From NCBI RefSeq assembly GCF_026151205.1, contig NC_087084.1, positions 4,645,538-4,709,537 of the forward strand: a stretch of DNA of 64,000 nt, read 5' to 3'. Shown piece by piece: positions 44,192 to 54,493 of the stretch. The first letter of the stretch is position 1. Each line of letters opens with the position of its first letter. The notes beneath the pieces were generated by a model that worked only from the letters and a program-made list of their open reading frames with translations, had not been told where the DNA came from and did not search any database. Both the position numbers and the translations under genes were made by a program. This stretch comes from Bolinopsis microptera. Its lineage: Eukaryota; Ctenophora; Tentaculata; Lobata; Bolinopsidae.

Positions 44192-45143
44192 ATGAAACTT
44201 GCAACATTACTGATTCTGTTGAAACTTGGTACTCCACAGAGTACTACACCATTCATCACAAGTACATACAAATCAAAAGCTTGGTCCGAAGTTCCAACTT
44301 CAATTACCCAAGGTAATTATATCACTTATATTATTATGTATAAAAATTAAAATCGACCTATAATATCAGTTTAAAGAAAGTAATTTTTGTTTTGGGTAAA
44401 TTAATGGAAACGTTAGCTTATTGAGTGTCACTCTTGAAAACACTTCGCAGAGTCGTGCAGTTTTAAAGAAGAAGGAGGATTTTTGAAACAGGTATGTTCG
44501 TGAAAGATCAGGAATCACAGGCTCTTATATATAAGTGTCACAACACAGAGGAGTATTATTGGGTGGACACATCGTATAGAACAGTGTCAGTTTTATGTTC
44601 AGATGATCCGCACTATTATCAGGCCTGTAGACGTATTGTTGTTAATGAAGTAACATATGGCGATATTCTTTGTGGAGTATTTATGTGTAAGAAAAAATGG
44701 GGTACAATCAAGATAACATTTGAAGATACTCTTTCAATTTGCAATGGAAAATCTGACTGTGTCAATACAGAACTAGATGAAGCGGGATGCAGCGAAATGA
44801 TAACTATGCCGGGTGGGAAAAAGATGGAGTCCAACAAAATCTGTAATGATGTTTGTGATGTTAATCCGTTGGTGATTTTTGCAGGCTTCTGTGAAGATGA
44901 GGCTACATGTAACGGATACAGTTACGGTATGTATTGTGACATTTCATTTAGAGCAGGAATAGTAAACTACTTACCACCAGCCTAGATATATGTGATGGAT
45001 GTGAGCACTGTGTTAACGGAGAGGACGAAACTAACTGTACCGTTACTAATGAAACACAGTACACTTGTGAACATTCCTGGACTAAACTTACAGTACCAGT
45101 ACATAACTTTACAAGATGTGCACTGTTAAACATTTACACCAAG
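44192..45143 (+). pseudogene. LDL-A GPCR, 5' part: signal peptide and ectodomain exons
   Basis: Exon 1 is 44192-44312: ATG, then MKLATLLILLKLGTPQSTT, a plausible signal peptide, ending at a gtaatt donor. Exon 2 starts at 44492 after gaaacag with matching phase and encodes a cysteine-rich ectodomain: LCSDDPHYYQAC, then an LDL-A-like CNGKSDCVNTELDEAGC. A further LDL-A-like piece, ICDGCEHCVNGEDETNC, follows at about 44983-45033 in a different frame, so a small intron (around 44930-44960) or an indel lies between; I could not fix it. Coding sequence runs to 45143, where a Gypsy element begins. The gene resumes after 53776. Gene order and domain content fit an LDL-A-bearing class A receptor of the invertebrate GRL101/relaxin-receptor type. 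Confidence 0.65.
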
Positions 45144-45250
45144 TGTCGTGAGATTTATTATTACTAATATGTACTATTTACAGGATGTTTAATATTTAAT
45201 GTAACTCTGTTAACAACTGTCTCATTTGGTAACTCTCGACACACAACACT
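45144..45250 (+). repeat. Left 107-bp direct repeat (probable short LTR)
   Basis: Same sequence as 53670-53776, from tgtcgtgagattt to cacaacact. TGTCG and CGACA near the two ends form the inverted dinucleotide-type termini expected of an LTR. Confidence 0.65.
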
Positions 45251-45276
45251 TTAAACATCCTCAACTAAACAAAAGT

Positions 45277-46619
45277 ATGGATAAAGTACTGAGACCGGAT
45301 AGACTAGAACTGGACCTAGCTACATCAACTCAAGGAGGAAACGCAAACAAATACACACATTGGAGCACTACGATGGACAACTTCATTGAGACACTGAAAG
45401 AAACCGTAACTAGTGACGAAGATAAATACAAGGTTTTAATAAACTTTATTAGCCCTGATATCTTCCTGCACATATCGGGGCTAACTAAATACACTGAAGC
45501 CAGCGCCCTCTTACAGGCTCTGTTCGTAAAGACGAAAAACCCAAACTATGCTCGTCACTGCCTGGCCATGAGAACCCAGAAGGAAGGAGAATCCATCGAA
45601 TTATACTTGTTGGCACTAGAAAAACTAGCTAAAGAGTGTGACTTCAAGGAGGTAACTGCTGCAGCGCACCAAGAGGAATGTATCAGAACGGCATTCATAT
45701 CAGGATTGAGCTCACATCAGATCCGCCAACGGCTACTTGAGGATACTAAATCCTTATCTGACACAACTAAGGCAGCTACCACACTTGAGCAAGCCCTCAG
45801 GGAGAGTAAGCACTACAATCACCGGGCTTCTGACGAAGGTCACTTAGCGGCAACCGATTCATGCTCTGTTGGTCAAGAGCCTATCTCTCATGTTGCAGCT
45901 GTTCAGGGCCGTGCCCAATTCCAATCACAAAAAGGAGGAGACAAACACTGCGGTTACTGCGGCTACAGCCCTCACGACCGAAAAGTTTGTCCTGCAAGAG
46001 ATGCACCCTGCCACAACTGTGACAGACGGGGCCACTTCAGCAGTGTTTGCCGACAACGCAAGAGAAATCCTAACAAACGCTCTGCAGCCATGCGCCGGCC
46101 TGCTAACGATGATCACGTACCTGCTGAGATGGACGCCTATACTCCCTTCCTCGCTGCTACCTCGTCGACTCCTTACCCCTCATCCCTCTCCCACTCCGTA
46201 GTAAACGTCAAGGTAAATGACCATTTCAATGGCTATCTCCTAATTGACACAGGAAGCTCCGAAAGCTTCATTTCTAAAAGTTTTGCTTCTAAATTAGGCG
46301 TTAAACTTTCAAACTGTAATAATTCAATAACATTAGCATCAGAAAATCATGTGAGTAGAACTGTGGGTGCCTGTCATGTTGATATAAACTTAAATGAACA
46401 TTCCCTCTGTAACGTGCGCCTCATGGTTCTTGAACAGTTGTGTTGCGATATCATACTGGGTTTGGACATTTTGAAGGAACATGAGCGCCTGGTACTTTCA
46501 TTTAGTGGTCACAAAGCACCCATCGAACTCACCAGTCCCTTTTCTCCGTCAATTTCCTGCTCACTGGCTAAAGCAGATATCGAGCCCCCATCTTTGTTCG
46601 CCAATCTCGAGGGTAATCT
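45277..46619 (+). pseudogene. Gypsy gag and protease
   Basis: Starts at ATG 45277 (MDKVLRPDRLELDL), a start common among invertebrate Gypsy gag proteins. It has a capsid-like helical region, two C-x2-C-x4-H-x4-C zinc knuckles (CGYCGYSPHDRKVC and CHNCDRRGHFSSVC), and a retropepsin with LLIDTGSSESFIS and DIILGLDIL. The frame then runs into the inserted GC-rich element at 46620 and continues as meaningless Arg/Ser/Pro-rich sequence to 46872. In the empty site the frame would continue into 50312 without a shift. It is broken as it stands. Confidence 0.85.
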
Positions 46620-47045
46620 CGGCACTATCCGTCGCGGAGTCGAGTCCGCGGCGGAGCCGCCGGACTTCGAGCGGACTCTGAGCGGACTCCGGCGGAGCCG
46701 CCGGACTCCGAGCGGACTCCGGCGGTGCTCCGCCAAAATGTATTTACAGTGGACTCGAGTACATTTTGGCGGACTCCGAGCGGAGCCGAGCGGACTCCGA
46801 GCGGACTTTAAAGTCCGCCGCGGACTCCGAGCGGCTCCGCGGCGGCTCGGCGGAGTGTCCGCCGCGGACTAAGCCACTAGGCGGACTCCGGTCCGCCGCG
46901 GACTCCGGCGGAGTGCTTGGCGGACTCCGCCGGACCTCTCCGCCAGACTTGAATCCGGCGGAGTCCGGCGGAGCTTGGCGGAGTCCGCCAGCTCGGCGGA
47001 CTCCGCTCGGAGTCCGCCGGACTCCAACAGAGTCCACTGACTTCC
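46620..47045. repeat. Sub-terminal GC-rich repeat block, left arm
   Basis: Dozens of copies of the short dyad-forming strings cggactccg, gcggactc and ggcggagtccg in both orientations. The mirror block is at about 49880-50305. It produces long false open frames in several reading frames. Confidence 0.9.
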
Positions 47046-48365
47046 GACCTCCGTCTTCCGACCCTCGGCTAAATTTGTCACGTGACATACAACATAGCAT
47101 TTTGCAATATTGTGGTCAGATGAAAAGGTCGCTAGTGATAAACCTTAACCATTACCCTCACAATGTCAATAGTGTACAACTCTAGTCCTAACTTTGACCC
47201 TATAATGTATAAACGTTGACCCTAACCCTCCACCAAACCGTCCGCAGCGAAATATCAATGTCATTGACTGGTCACGTGACCAAAACAATTTTTGTCATAT
47301 TATCTCATATGGGGAAGCGTTTTTAGTTTTACCCTACACGTTGCATGTGGCGTCATTCGGCCGGATCCCAGCAAGCAAAAATACGTCGACCATCACAGGA
47401 CGACGCCAGCCAGCACTCTCTACGCTCTTCGAGCTCCGATCGTCCTGTGACGAAGTAAGGACGAAGCCTGAGGTCCTCAGGTAACATCGACCACCGATTG
47501 AAAATTCAAAGATTTTTTGACATAAAGGTCAAATGTAAAACTAAAATCTTGATGCTGATTGATTGACGACGTCAATTTTTGAGCACAGCGCGAGCGCATG
47601 CGGAAAAGGACCGCGTAGCTAGTCAAGATGTTGATAAATATTTGGCTTGTGGCGCGATGTGTTGCTCTAACTATAGCCCTCTCGCTTGCAGTAGCGCGCG
47701 ACCGCCGGAAATGACTTGTGGAACAAGCGCGCCCGCAGCGGCGCGAAAGCACCTGGTTAGCTAAATGAACGCGATGTGCCTTGCATTGTAGGATGAAATC
47801 CTACTAGCTGACGCCACTCGCAGCTGTGATGTTCGCTGTACGTCAGCGATCGAAATTTATACGCGTATCACCCGTTAAGATGTGCCACCCGACGCGCCAC
47901 GCAATTTTTCTCGTTGCTCGTCGCACGTCGACGCCCTCATTAAATTTTTGGAGAAAATCGCTCGCCAAAATTTGTTGGACCAGGACGATGTCATAGCCTG
48001 GCAGCTCATTGCGCGGCGCGTCGCAACGAGCTTCGTTGTTCGTCGACGTGCGACGAGCAACGAAAAAAATTGTTTATTCTATAAGTTTCGTTTATTCTAT
48101 AAGTATATAAATATTGCATTGTGTATCTTTGTCGCATAGTACATAGTATAAGTTGATAAGTAGCGAGGTAGTTAATACTGTTTCGTGATGTATTTTGATT
48201 GTACAATCTTAATTATTCGTATTATTATACCGCAAGGCGCAATTCCTGTATTTTATCGTCTAAAAGTGAACAATACCAAGGCCAAATTAAAATAAACAAG
48301 AGGCATTTATAGCCTTCGATAAGTATAAATAATCGCACACGATGTACGTGCACCCGGAGTTAAAT

Positions 48366-48963
48366 TAGGTAGTGCGCCATCGACAGTGAGCCGCGCGTGC
48401 CGACTGTAGGATGGTTTTTTAGCGCTAATTTCGGCCAGCACAATTTTCTTCAAACAAATAGATATTAAGTATCCGTCCCGACCTCCGATTGCAACAAAAA
48501 TTGATGAGCTTACTCATAGACTTACAAGGAAGGTGTCCGAAAAGTTTGAAGCATATCCAACTATCAGACATTATGTTACAGCTAAAAGCAGCGTATTTTG
48601 CCCCATTTTGATCACTATATCAACTCCGATATCCACCAAATTTTTCGGACAGTTGTGAAAGCCCTATTGGAAGGTCGTCGCCAATTTTCAGAATGATCTC
48701 ATTCATAAAGGAACTGAAGATATATCAAAATAATACGACAAAAATCAACGAATTTGGTCAAATTTGGTCAAATTACGCGACTTTTACAGCTAATTTTGCT
48801 CCAAAAGCCGCGCACCATCAAATATGGCACCTAGGCGAAACTCACTGATCTTTCCAAAAAGGTATGGCAAATTTGGTATTGTGAAAATTCTCACAGTCTC
48901 TAGAAAACAACGGTACAAAAATTTTTAAAATCCGAGCAAGTTTATTTTTATGGTGCACCCCCT
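48366..48963. mobile_element. hAT-like MITE, copy 1
   Basis: 598 bp with imperfect inverted ends (taggtagtgcgccat versus taaaaataaac...ggtgcaccccct on the other side) and the 8-bp direct repeat agttaaat on both sides (48358-48365, 48964-48971). The 8-bp duplication points to hAT. No coding capacity. Confidence 0.72.
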
Positions 48964-49879
48964 AGTTAAATACGACGCAATTGTCAGCACTGCGCGCGCG
49001 CACACGTACCATCTTATGTGTGCTGATCTGTATGTGCCTATCCTACTTGTGAAACAAGCGCGTCACGCAGTACGCGTAGGCACATGGCTATGTGAATGGC
49101 GCGTCGAGTGGCACATCTTAACGGGGGATACGCGTATAAATTTCGATCGCTGACGTACAGCGAGCAGCACAGCTGCGAATGGCGTCAGCTAGTAGGATTT
49201 CATCCTACAAGGCACATCGCGTTTACCTAGCTAACCAGGTCATTTCCGCCTCCGGCGGTTGCGCGCTACTGCAAGCGAGAGGGCTATAGTTAGAGCAACA
49301 CATCGCGCCACAAGCCAAATATTTATCAACATCTTGACTAGCTACGCGGTCCTTTTCCGCAATATGCGCTCGCGCTGTGCTCAAAAATTGACGTCGTCAA
49401 TCAATCAACATCAAGATTTTAGTTTTACATTTGACCTTTATGTCAAAAAAATTTTGAATTTTCAATCGGTGGTCGATGTTACCTGAGGACCTCAGGCTTC
49501 GTCCTTACTTCGTCACAGGACGATCGGAGCTCGAAGAGCGTAGAGAGTGCTGGCTGGCGTCGTCCTGTGATGGTCGACGAATTTTTGCTTGCTAAAAACG
49601 CTTCCCCATATGAGATAATATGACAAAAATTGTTTTGGTCACGTGACCAGTCAATGACATTGACAATTGATATTTCGCTGCGGACGGTTTGGTGGAGGGT
49701 TAGGGTCAACGTTTATACATTATAGGGTCAAAGTTAGGACTAGAGTTGTACACTATTGACATTGTGAGGGTAATGGTTAAGGTTTATCACTAGCGACCTT
49801 TTCATCTGACCACAATATTGCAAAATGCTATGTTGTATGTCACGTGACAAATTTAGCCGAGGGTCGGAAGACGGAGGTC

Positions 49880-50305
49880 GGAAGTCAGTGGACTCTGTTG
49901 GAGTCCGGCGGACTCCGAGCGGAGTCCGCCGAGCTGGCGGACTCCGCCAAGCTCCGCCGGACTCCGCCGGATTCAAGTCTGGCGGAGAGGTCCGGCGGAG
50001 TCCGCCAAGCACTCCGCCGGAGTCCGCGGCGGACCGGAGTCCGCCTAGTGGCTTAGTCCGCGGCGGACACTCCGCCGAGCCGCCGCGGAGCCGCTCGGAG
50101 TCCGCGGCGGACTTTAAAGTCCGCTCGGAGTCCGCTCGGCTCCGCTCGGAGTCCGCCAAAATGTACTCGAGTCCACTGTAAATACATTTTGGCGGAGCAC
50201 CGCCGGAGTCCGCTCGGAGTCCGGCGGCTCCGCCGGAGTCCGCTCGGAGTCCGCCCGGAGTCCGGCGGCTCCGCCGCGGACTCGACTCCGCGACGGATAG
50301 TGCCG
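49880..50305. repeat. Sub-terminal GC-rich repeat block, right arm
   Basis: Inverted copy of 46620-47045, ending ...gacggatagtgccg at 50305 before the second taatct. Confidence 0.9.
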
Positions 50306-50311
50306 TAATCT

Positions 50312-52625
50312 CCGTCCTATTGCCTGCGGTTCTCGCAAGTTTTCCGATCAAGAGTCATTTTTCATTAAACAAACCATTGATAGCCTACTTGAAAGTGACA
50401 TAATCAGGCCAAGCAATAGCCCATGGAGGGCTCAGGTTCTAGTTACTGGCCTCAACAAGCCAAACACAAAACCGAGGATGGTTGTAGACTACTCTCGCAC
50501 GATAAACAAATTCACACTACTGGACGCATATCCATTACCAAACATGGAGAGGGTTGTATCTAGCATTGCAAAGTACTCAATCTACAGCACCTTTGACCTT
50601 AAGTCTGCGTATTATCAAATACCAATAATGGAAAACGAAAAGTCTTATACCGCATTCGAAGCCGCCGGGAGGTTATTTGAGTTCAACGTCATCCCCTTTG
50701 GTGTTAAAAATGGGGTAGCAGCCTTCCAGAGAGTCATTGACCAAATCATAGAACAGGAGAAGCTCGAGGGGACTTTCGCCTATCTTGACAATATTACAGT
50801 GGCGGGTGAGTCACAAGAAGAACATGACGAGAATGTGAAGAAGTTTCTAGACATTGTAGAGAAATATAGTCTAACCCTCAACAAGGAGAAAACAGCGGGG
50901 CCTACTACCTCTATTAATATCCTAGGCTACTTGGTCTCAAAAGGTCAGATGAGACCTGATCCAGACCGCATGGAGCCCTTACTTAAACTGCCATTGCCTA
51001 AGGACCCTGCTTCCTTGCAGAGAGCTCTCGGTTTGTTTTCATACTACTCACGGTGGGTAGAAAAGTACTCAGATATGGTCCAGCCACTCATTAAGGAACC
51101 CTCATTTCCACTGTCAGAGACTTGTAATACTGCTTTCGAGAGTATTAAATCAAAAATCGCAAGTTCATGTATCGTGTGTCCCAATGATCGTGATAATCTC
51201 GTCCTTGAATCAGATGCTTCTGAGTTTGCCCTTTCCGTTAGTCTTAACCAAGGTGGTAAGCCTGTTGCATTTTTCTCTAGGACCCTAAAAGCACATGAAC
51301 GCAGACACCACGCTGTGGAGAAGGAGGCCTGCGCTATTGTTGAAGCATGTCGAAAATGGCAACATTATTTAGCAGGACGAAAATTCACTCTCATCACCGA
51401 CCAACAGGCTATCTCTTTCATGTTTAGTCATCAGACCCACGGGAAGATCAAAAATAATAAGATACAGCGCTGGAGGATCGAGCTCTCCACCTTGGACTTT
51501 GATATCAAGTATCGGCCCGGGCCCGAAAACGTCACAGCCGACTGCCTTTCGCGAGCCTACTGTTCAGCCCTCGCCTATGGTTACCCTGACCTGGTTGATA
51601 TTCATGAAAATCTCTGTCATCCAGGTGTGGCCAGGTTATATCACTTTGTTAGGGTCAGAAACATGCCTTTCTCCATCGATCAAGTCAAGAAAGTAACAGC
51701 TGATTGTGGGGACTGTGCTAGGATTAAGCCCAAGTTCATCAGACCTCTAAACCCTCCGCTAATAGAAGCTACAAAACCCCTGGACCGAATTAGTATTGAT
51801 TTCAAGGGACCCCTCCCATCGAGCACAAAGAATAAGTATATGCTGGTCATCATAGATGAGTATAGCCGGTTCCCCTTTGTCTACGCCTGCCCTAACATGG
51901 AATCTTCTACCATAATCAGATGTTTATCTAACTTGTTCTCTATGTTTGGCACGGTAGGATATGTACACTCAGACAACGGCCCCTCCTTGATAAGCAGTGA
52001 GCTCCGTAAATTCTTCCTAGATCACGGGGTAGGGTTTAGTAATAGTTCGAAGTACAACCCCCGTGGTAATAGCCAGGTTGAACGTTACAATGGCGTCATA
52101 TGGAAGGCTATTCAGCTAGCACTATCAAGCAAAAAGTTCCCTCTGACCCATTGGGAGATAGTCCTACCCGAGGTACTTCATGCTCAAAGGACTCTGCTCT
52201 GTACGGCCACTAACCAGACTCCCCATGAACGCCTTTTCTCCTTCCAAAGGAGATCCGCTTCCGGAAAACCAGTCCCTTCTTGGCTATTGACTCAAAAAAA
52301 AGTGCTGGCCAAGAGGCACGTCCGAAGGTCTAAGTATGATCCATTATGTGACGAGGTCGATCTTGTCTCAGTCAACCCCGCAAATGCTAGAGTCAGGTAC
52401 CCAGGGGGCCGCGAGGACACTGTTTCGTTGAGGGACTTGGCACCTCTACCTGTCAGCGAATCTAATGCCGAAAACTCCACAGGATCTGCTGTAAAGGAAA
52501 TACCCCCAGTTGCAGTGACCCCCTCTGTTACGGTCGCTCCATCTACTCCCGCTCCCTCTAACCCTCCAACCTCCTCCTGTATCCCTGAACCGTGTCATCT
52601 CTCCGAACCCCCGCCGTTCAACTAG
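50312..52625 (+). pseudogene. Gypsy pol: reverse transcriptase, RNase H, integrase
   Basis: The open part continues the gag-protease frame after the DNA-element insertion. Reverse transcriptase: RPSNSPWRAQVLV, MVVDYSRTIN, STFDLKSAYYQIP, FEFNVIPFGVKNG and the catalytic box YLDN at about 50781, where most families have YxDD (the YLDN form is known in several invertebrate Gypsy lineages). RNase H: LESDASEFALSVSLNQGG, HHAVEKEACAIVEA and LITDQQA. Integrase: an HHCC zinc motif (HENLCHPG...H...CGDC) and catalytic Asp, Asp and Glu in SIDFKGPL, VHSDNGPS and QVERYNG. A proline/serine-rich tail follows. The first in-frame ATG is at 50478, but the conserved domain starts upstream, so that ATG is not a true start. 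The frame is open and domains are complete. Confidence 0.9.
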
Positions 52626-52946
52626 GGAATCTCGTCCTCCTGACCGCTTCCAGGCTGGTTAGACACTTGATCGTGCTTGATCACCGCGTGAATTTCGAGA
52701 CTTTTCACTATTGATGAGACATTTTATATTTGGCAGTTTTAAAGCCTAAATTATAATTTATGCGTGTGTACGTAATGGCGCCGTCACTCTGTGGCAGCAA
52801 CCTGATTACTAGTTTACGTAACGCGCGGGGACTTTCGCATATCTGGAAGCCGTCTCCATAAACATTTCTAATCTAATTATCTTATGATATGATATAGCGC
52901 AGCCGCGCGGAGACGATATTACGTTTATTTCGCCGTTTTATATCTC
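52626..52946. other. Gypsy 3' region
   Basis: Non-coding stretch after the pol stop, before the hAT-like MITE. No feature recognised. Confidence 0.5.
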
Positions 52947-53541
52947 TAGGTAGTGCGCCATCGACAGTGAGCCGCGCGTGCCGACTGTGGGATGGTTTTT
53001 TAGCGCTAATTTCGGCCAGCACAATTTTCTTCAAACAAATAGATATTAAGTATTCTTCCCGACCTCCGATTGCAACAAAAATTGGTAAGCTTACTCATAG
53101 ACTTACAAGAAATGTGTCCGAAAAGTTTAAAGCATATCCAACCATCAAACATTATGTTACAGCTAAAAGCAGCGTATTTTGCCCCATTTTGATCACTATA
53201 TCAACTCCGATATCCACCAAATTTTTCAGACAGTTGTAAAAGCCTTATTGGAAGATCGTCACCAATTTTCAGAATGATCTCATTCAAGGAACTGAAGATA
53301 TATCCAAATAATACGACAAAAATCAACGAATTTGGTCAAATTTGGTCAAATTACGCGACTTTTACAGTTAATTTTGCTCCAAAAGCCGCGCACCATCAAA
53401 TATGGCACCTAGGCAAAACTCACTGATCTTTCCAAAAAGGTATGACAAATTTGGTATTGTGAAAATTCTCACAGTCTCTAGAAAACAATGGTACAAAAAT
53501 TTTTAAAATCCGAGCAAGTTTATTTTTATGGTGCACCTCCT
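52947..53541. mobile_element. hAT-like MITE, copy 2
   Basis: Direct-orientation copy of 48366-48963 with the same ends (taggtagtgcgccat, ggtgcacctcct) and about 95% similarity by eye. Flanks are tatatctc and aatatctc, matching at 7 of 8 positions, again consistent with an 8-bp duplication. Confidence 0.72.
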
Positions 53542-53669
53542 AATATCTCAGTTTTATGAACCGTTTTTTACCGTTTTATAATTTAAATTTTACCCCTGTT
53601 TTATAGTTTTGTGAGAGATTAAAGTAATTTTGACTTCAATATTGACTTCTATTATTTAGCTGGGGAGAA

Positions 53670-53776
53670 TGTCGTGAGATTTATTATTACTAATATGTAC
53701 TATTTACAGGATGTTTAATATTTAATGTAACTCTGTTAACAACTGTCTCATTTGGTAACTCTCGACACACAACACT
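53670..53776 (+). repeat. Right 107-bp direct repeat (probable short LTR)
   Basis: Identical, as far as can be read, to 45144-45250. Preceded by a purine-rich tract. Receptor coding sequence resumes directly after it (gcagtgattatgctcc). Confidence 0.65.
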
Positions 53777-54493
53777 GCAGTGATTATGCTCCATATCAAA
53801 CAAACTGTTCAGATCCCGCCAGAGTAGGGGTAAGATGTCTTGTTAACGGATACTTGTCCTCTGTATCAAAATATATGATCTGCTCGGGTGAAAAGGAAAT
53901 ATGTGACGATAACTTTGAGAACCAGTGCTTACAAACCTCTATTCAGTGTACTGTTCACAGGCACTTCATGTGTGATGGTTAACAAGACTGCAATGATAAA
54001 AGTGATGAAACTGGTCTTATATGCAACACCACGACACTGGAAAAGTGTGAAAGACGTGTCGGCCAGAGAGGGGTACTCCAAATACCTCTAGCTTGGTTAA
54101 GAGACGGGGTTAAGGACTGTTTGAATGGAATCGACGAAGATGACAGTTGGCCCACTTGTGGGAGCAACAAATCATTACGATTTGTTACCAGCAACGACAA
54201 GTGTGAAAATGTGTTCATTTGTCCATGGGGTGACCCTGGATATGTGGAATTTAGTAAACTATGCGATGGAGTTGAAACATGCGGAAATGAAAATAAGATC
54301 TGCTCTGAGTCCCGCAAACAATCGAAACTGTCCACAGCCGTTTTATCAACTGACAACAGCATGACAAAGCATTTATCATACTGCATAAAGGGGATAAAAA
54401 AACACTCAAAACTTCAAAAATCATTGCTTCACTATCAGCACGTTTAGATTTTCAAATAAAAACGTTTACGGAGGAACCAATACAACGGTTATC
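53777..54493 (+). pseudogene. LDL-A GPCR, middle ectodomain with stop and frameshift
   Basis: Receptor ectodomain after the Gypsy insertion. Cys-rich with LDL-A repeats: SGEKEICDDNFENQC, then FMCDG followed by an in-frame TAA (53980-53982), then QDCNDKSDETG, so the stop replaces one residue inside an LDL-A module. Further modules follow, LNGIDEDDSWPTC and LCDGVETCGNENKIC. At the run of seven A's at about 54397-54403 the frame must move by one base to reach the open frame that leads to 54494 and the transmembrane part. Both lesions could be real decay or, for the homopolymer, a sequencing error. Confidence 0.65.

Larger units (their letters stand above)
46620..50305. mobile_element. Long-inverted-repeat (foldback) DNA element with GC-rich ends
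   Basis: 3,686 bp. Left arm about 46620-47895 and right arm about 49094-50305 are near-identical inverted copies, both ending cggcactatccgtcgcgg at the outside. The flanking 6-bp direct repeat is taatct (46614-46619 and 50306-50311). The outer ~420 bp of each arm is made of repeated cggactccg and ggcggagtc strings. The centre contains a hAT-like MITE (48366-48963) and a ~30-bp inverted pair (47905-47936, 48034-48069), but no transposase. Paired arms of over 1.2 kb and a GC content far above the surroundings make it distinctive. Superfamily is not determined. Confidence 0.88.
45144..53776 (+). mobile_element. Gypsy-type LTR retrotransposon interrupting the receptor gene
   Basis: Gag-protease (45277-46619) and reverse transcriptase-RNase H-integrase (50312-52625) are in the usual Gypsy order. 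They are separated only by a later DNA-element insertion (46620-50305), and a hAT-like MITE sits at 52947-53541. The element is flanked by 107-bp direct repeats, 45144-45250 and 53670-53776, starting tgtcgtgag and containing ctcgaca; a purine-rich tggggagaa precedes the right copy. These are best read as very short LTRs, but no clear primer-binding site or matching target duplication is visible. A duplicated host segment is an alternative. Confidence 0.75.

Noticed and set aside
44494-44985. Independent small secreted protein
   Set aside because: The frame starts at an internal Met; a signal-peptide exon with matching phase lies at 44192-44312, so it is an exon of the receptor gene.
45144-45250. 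Long target-site duplication around the Gypsy element
   Set aside because: 107 bp is far too long for an integrase-made duplication; the TGTCG...CGACA ends fit short LTRs better, though a duplicated host segment is not excluded.
46620-50351. Arg/Ser/Pro-rich open frames of 118-203 codons
   Set aside because: They arise from the stop-poor GC-rich cggactccg repeats and appear in mirror image in both arms.
50781-50792. Inactivated reverse transcriptase because of YLDN instead of YxDD
   Set aside because: The YLDN form occurs in several invertebrate Gypsy lineages, so it is likely a family trait rather than a lesion.
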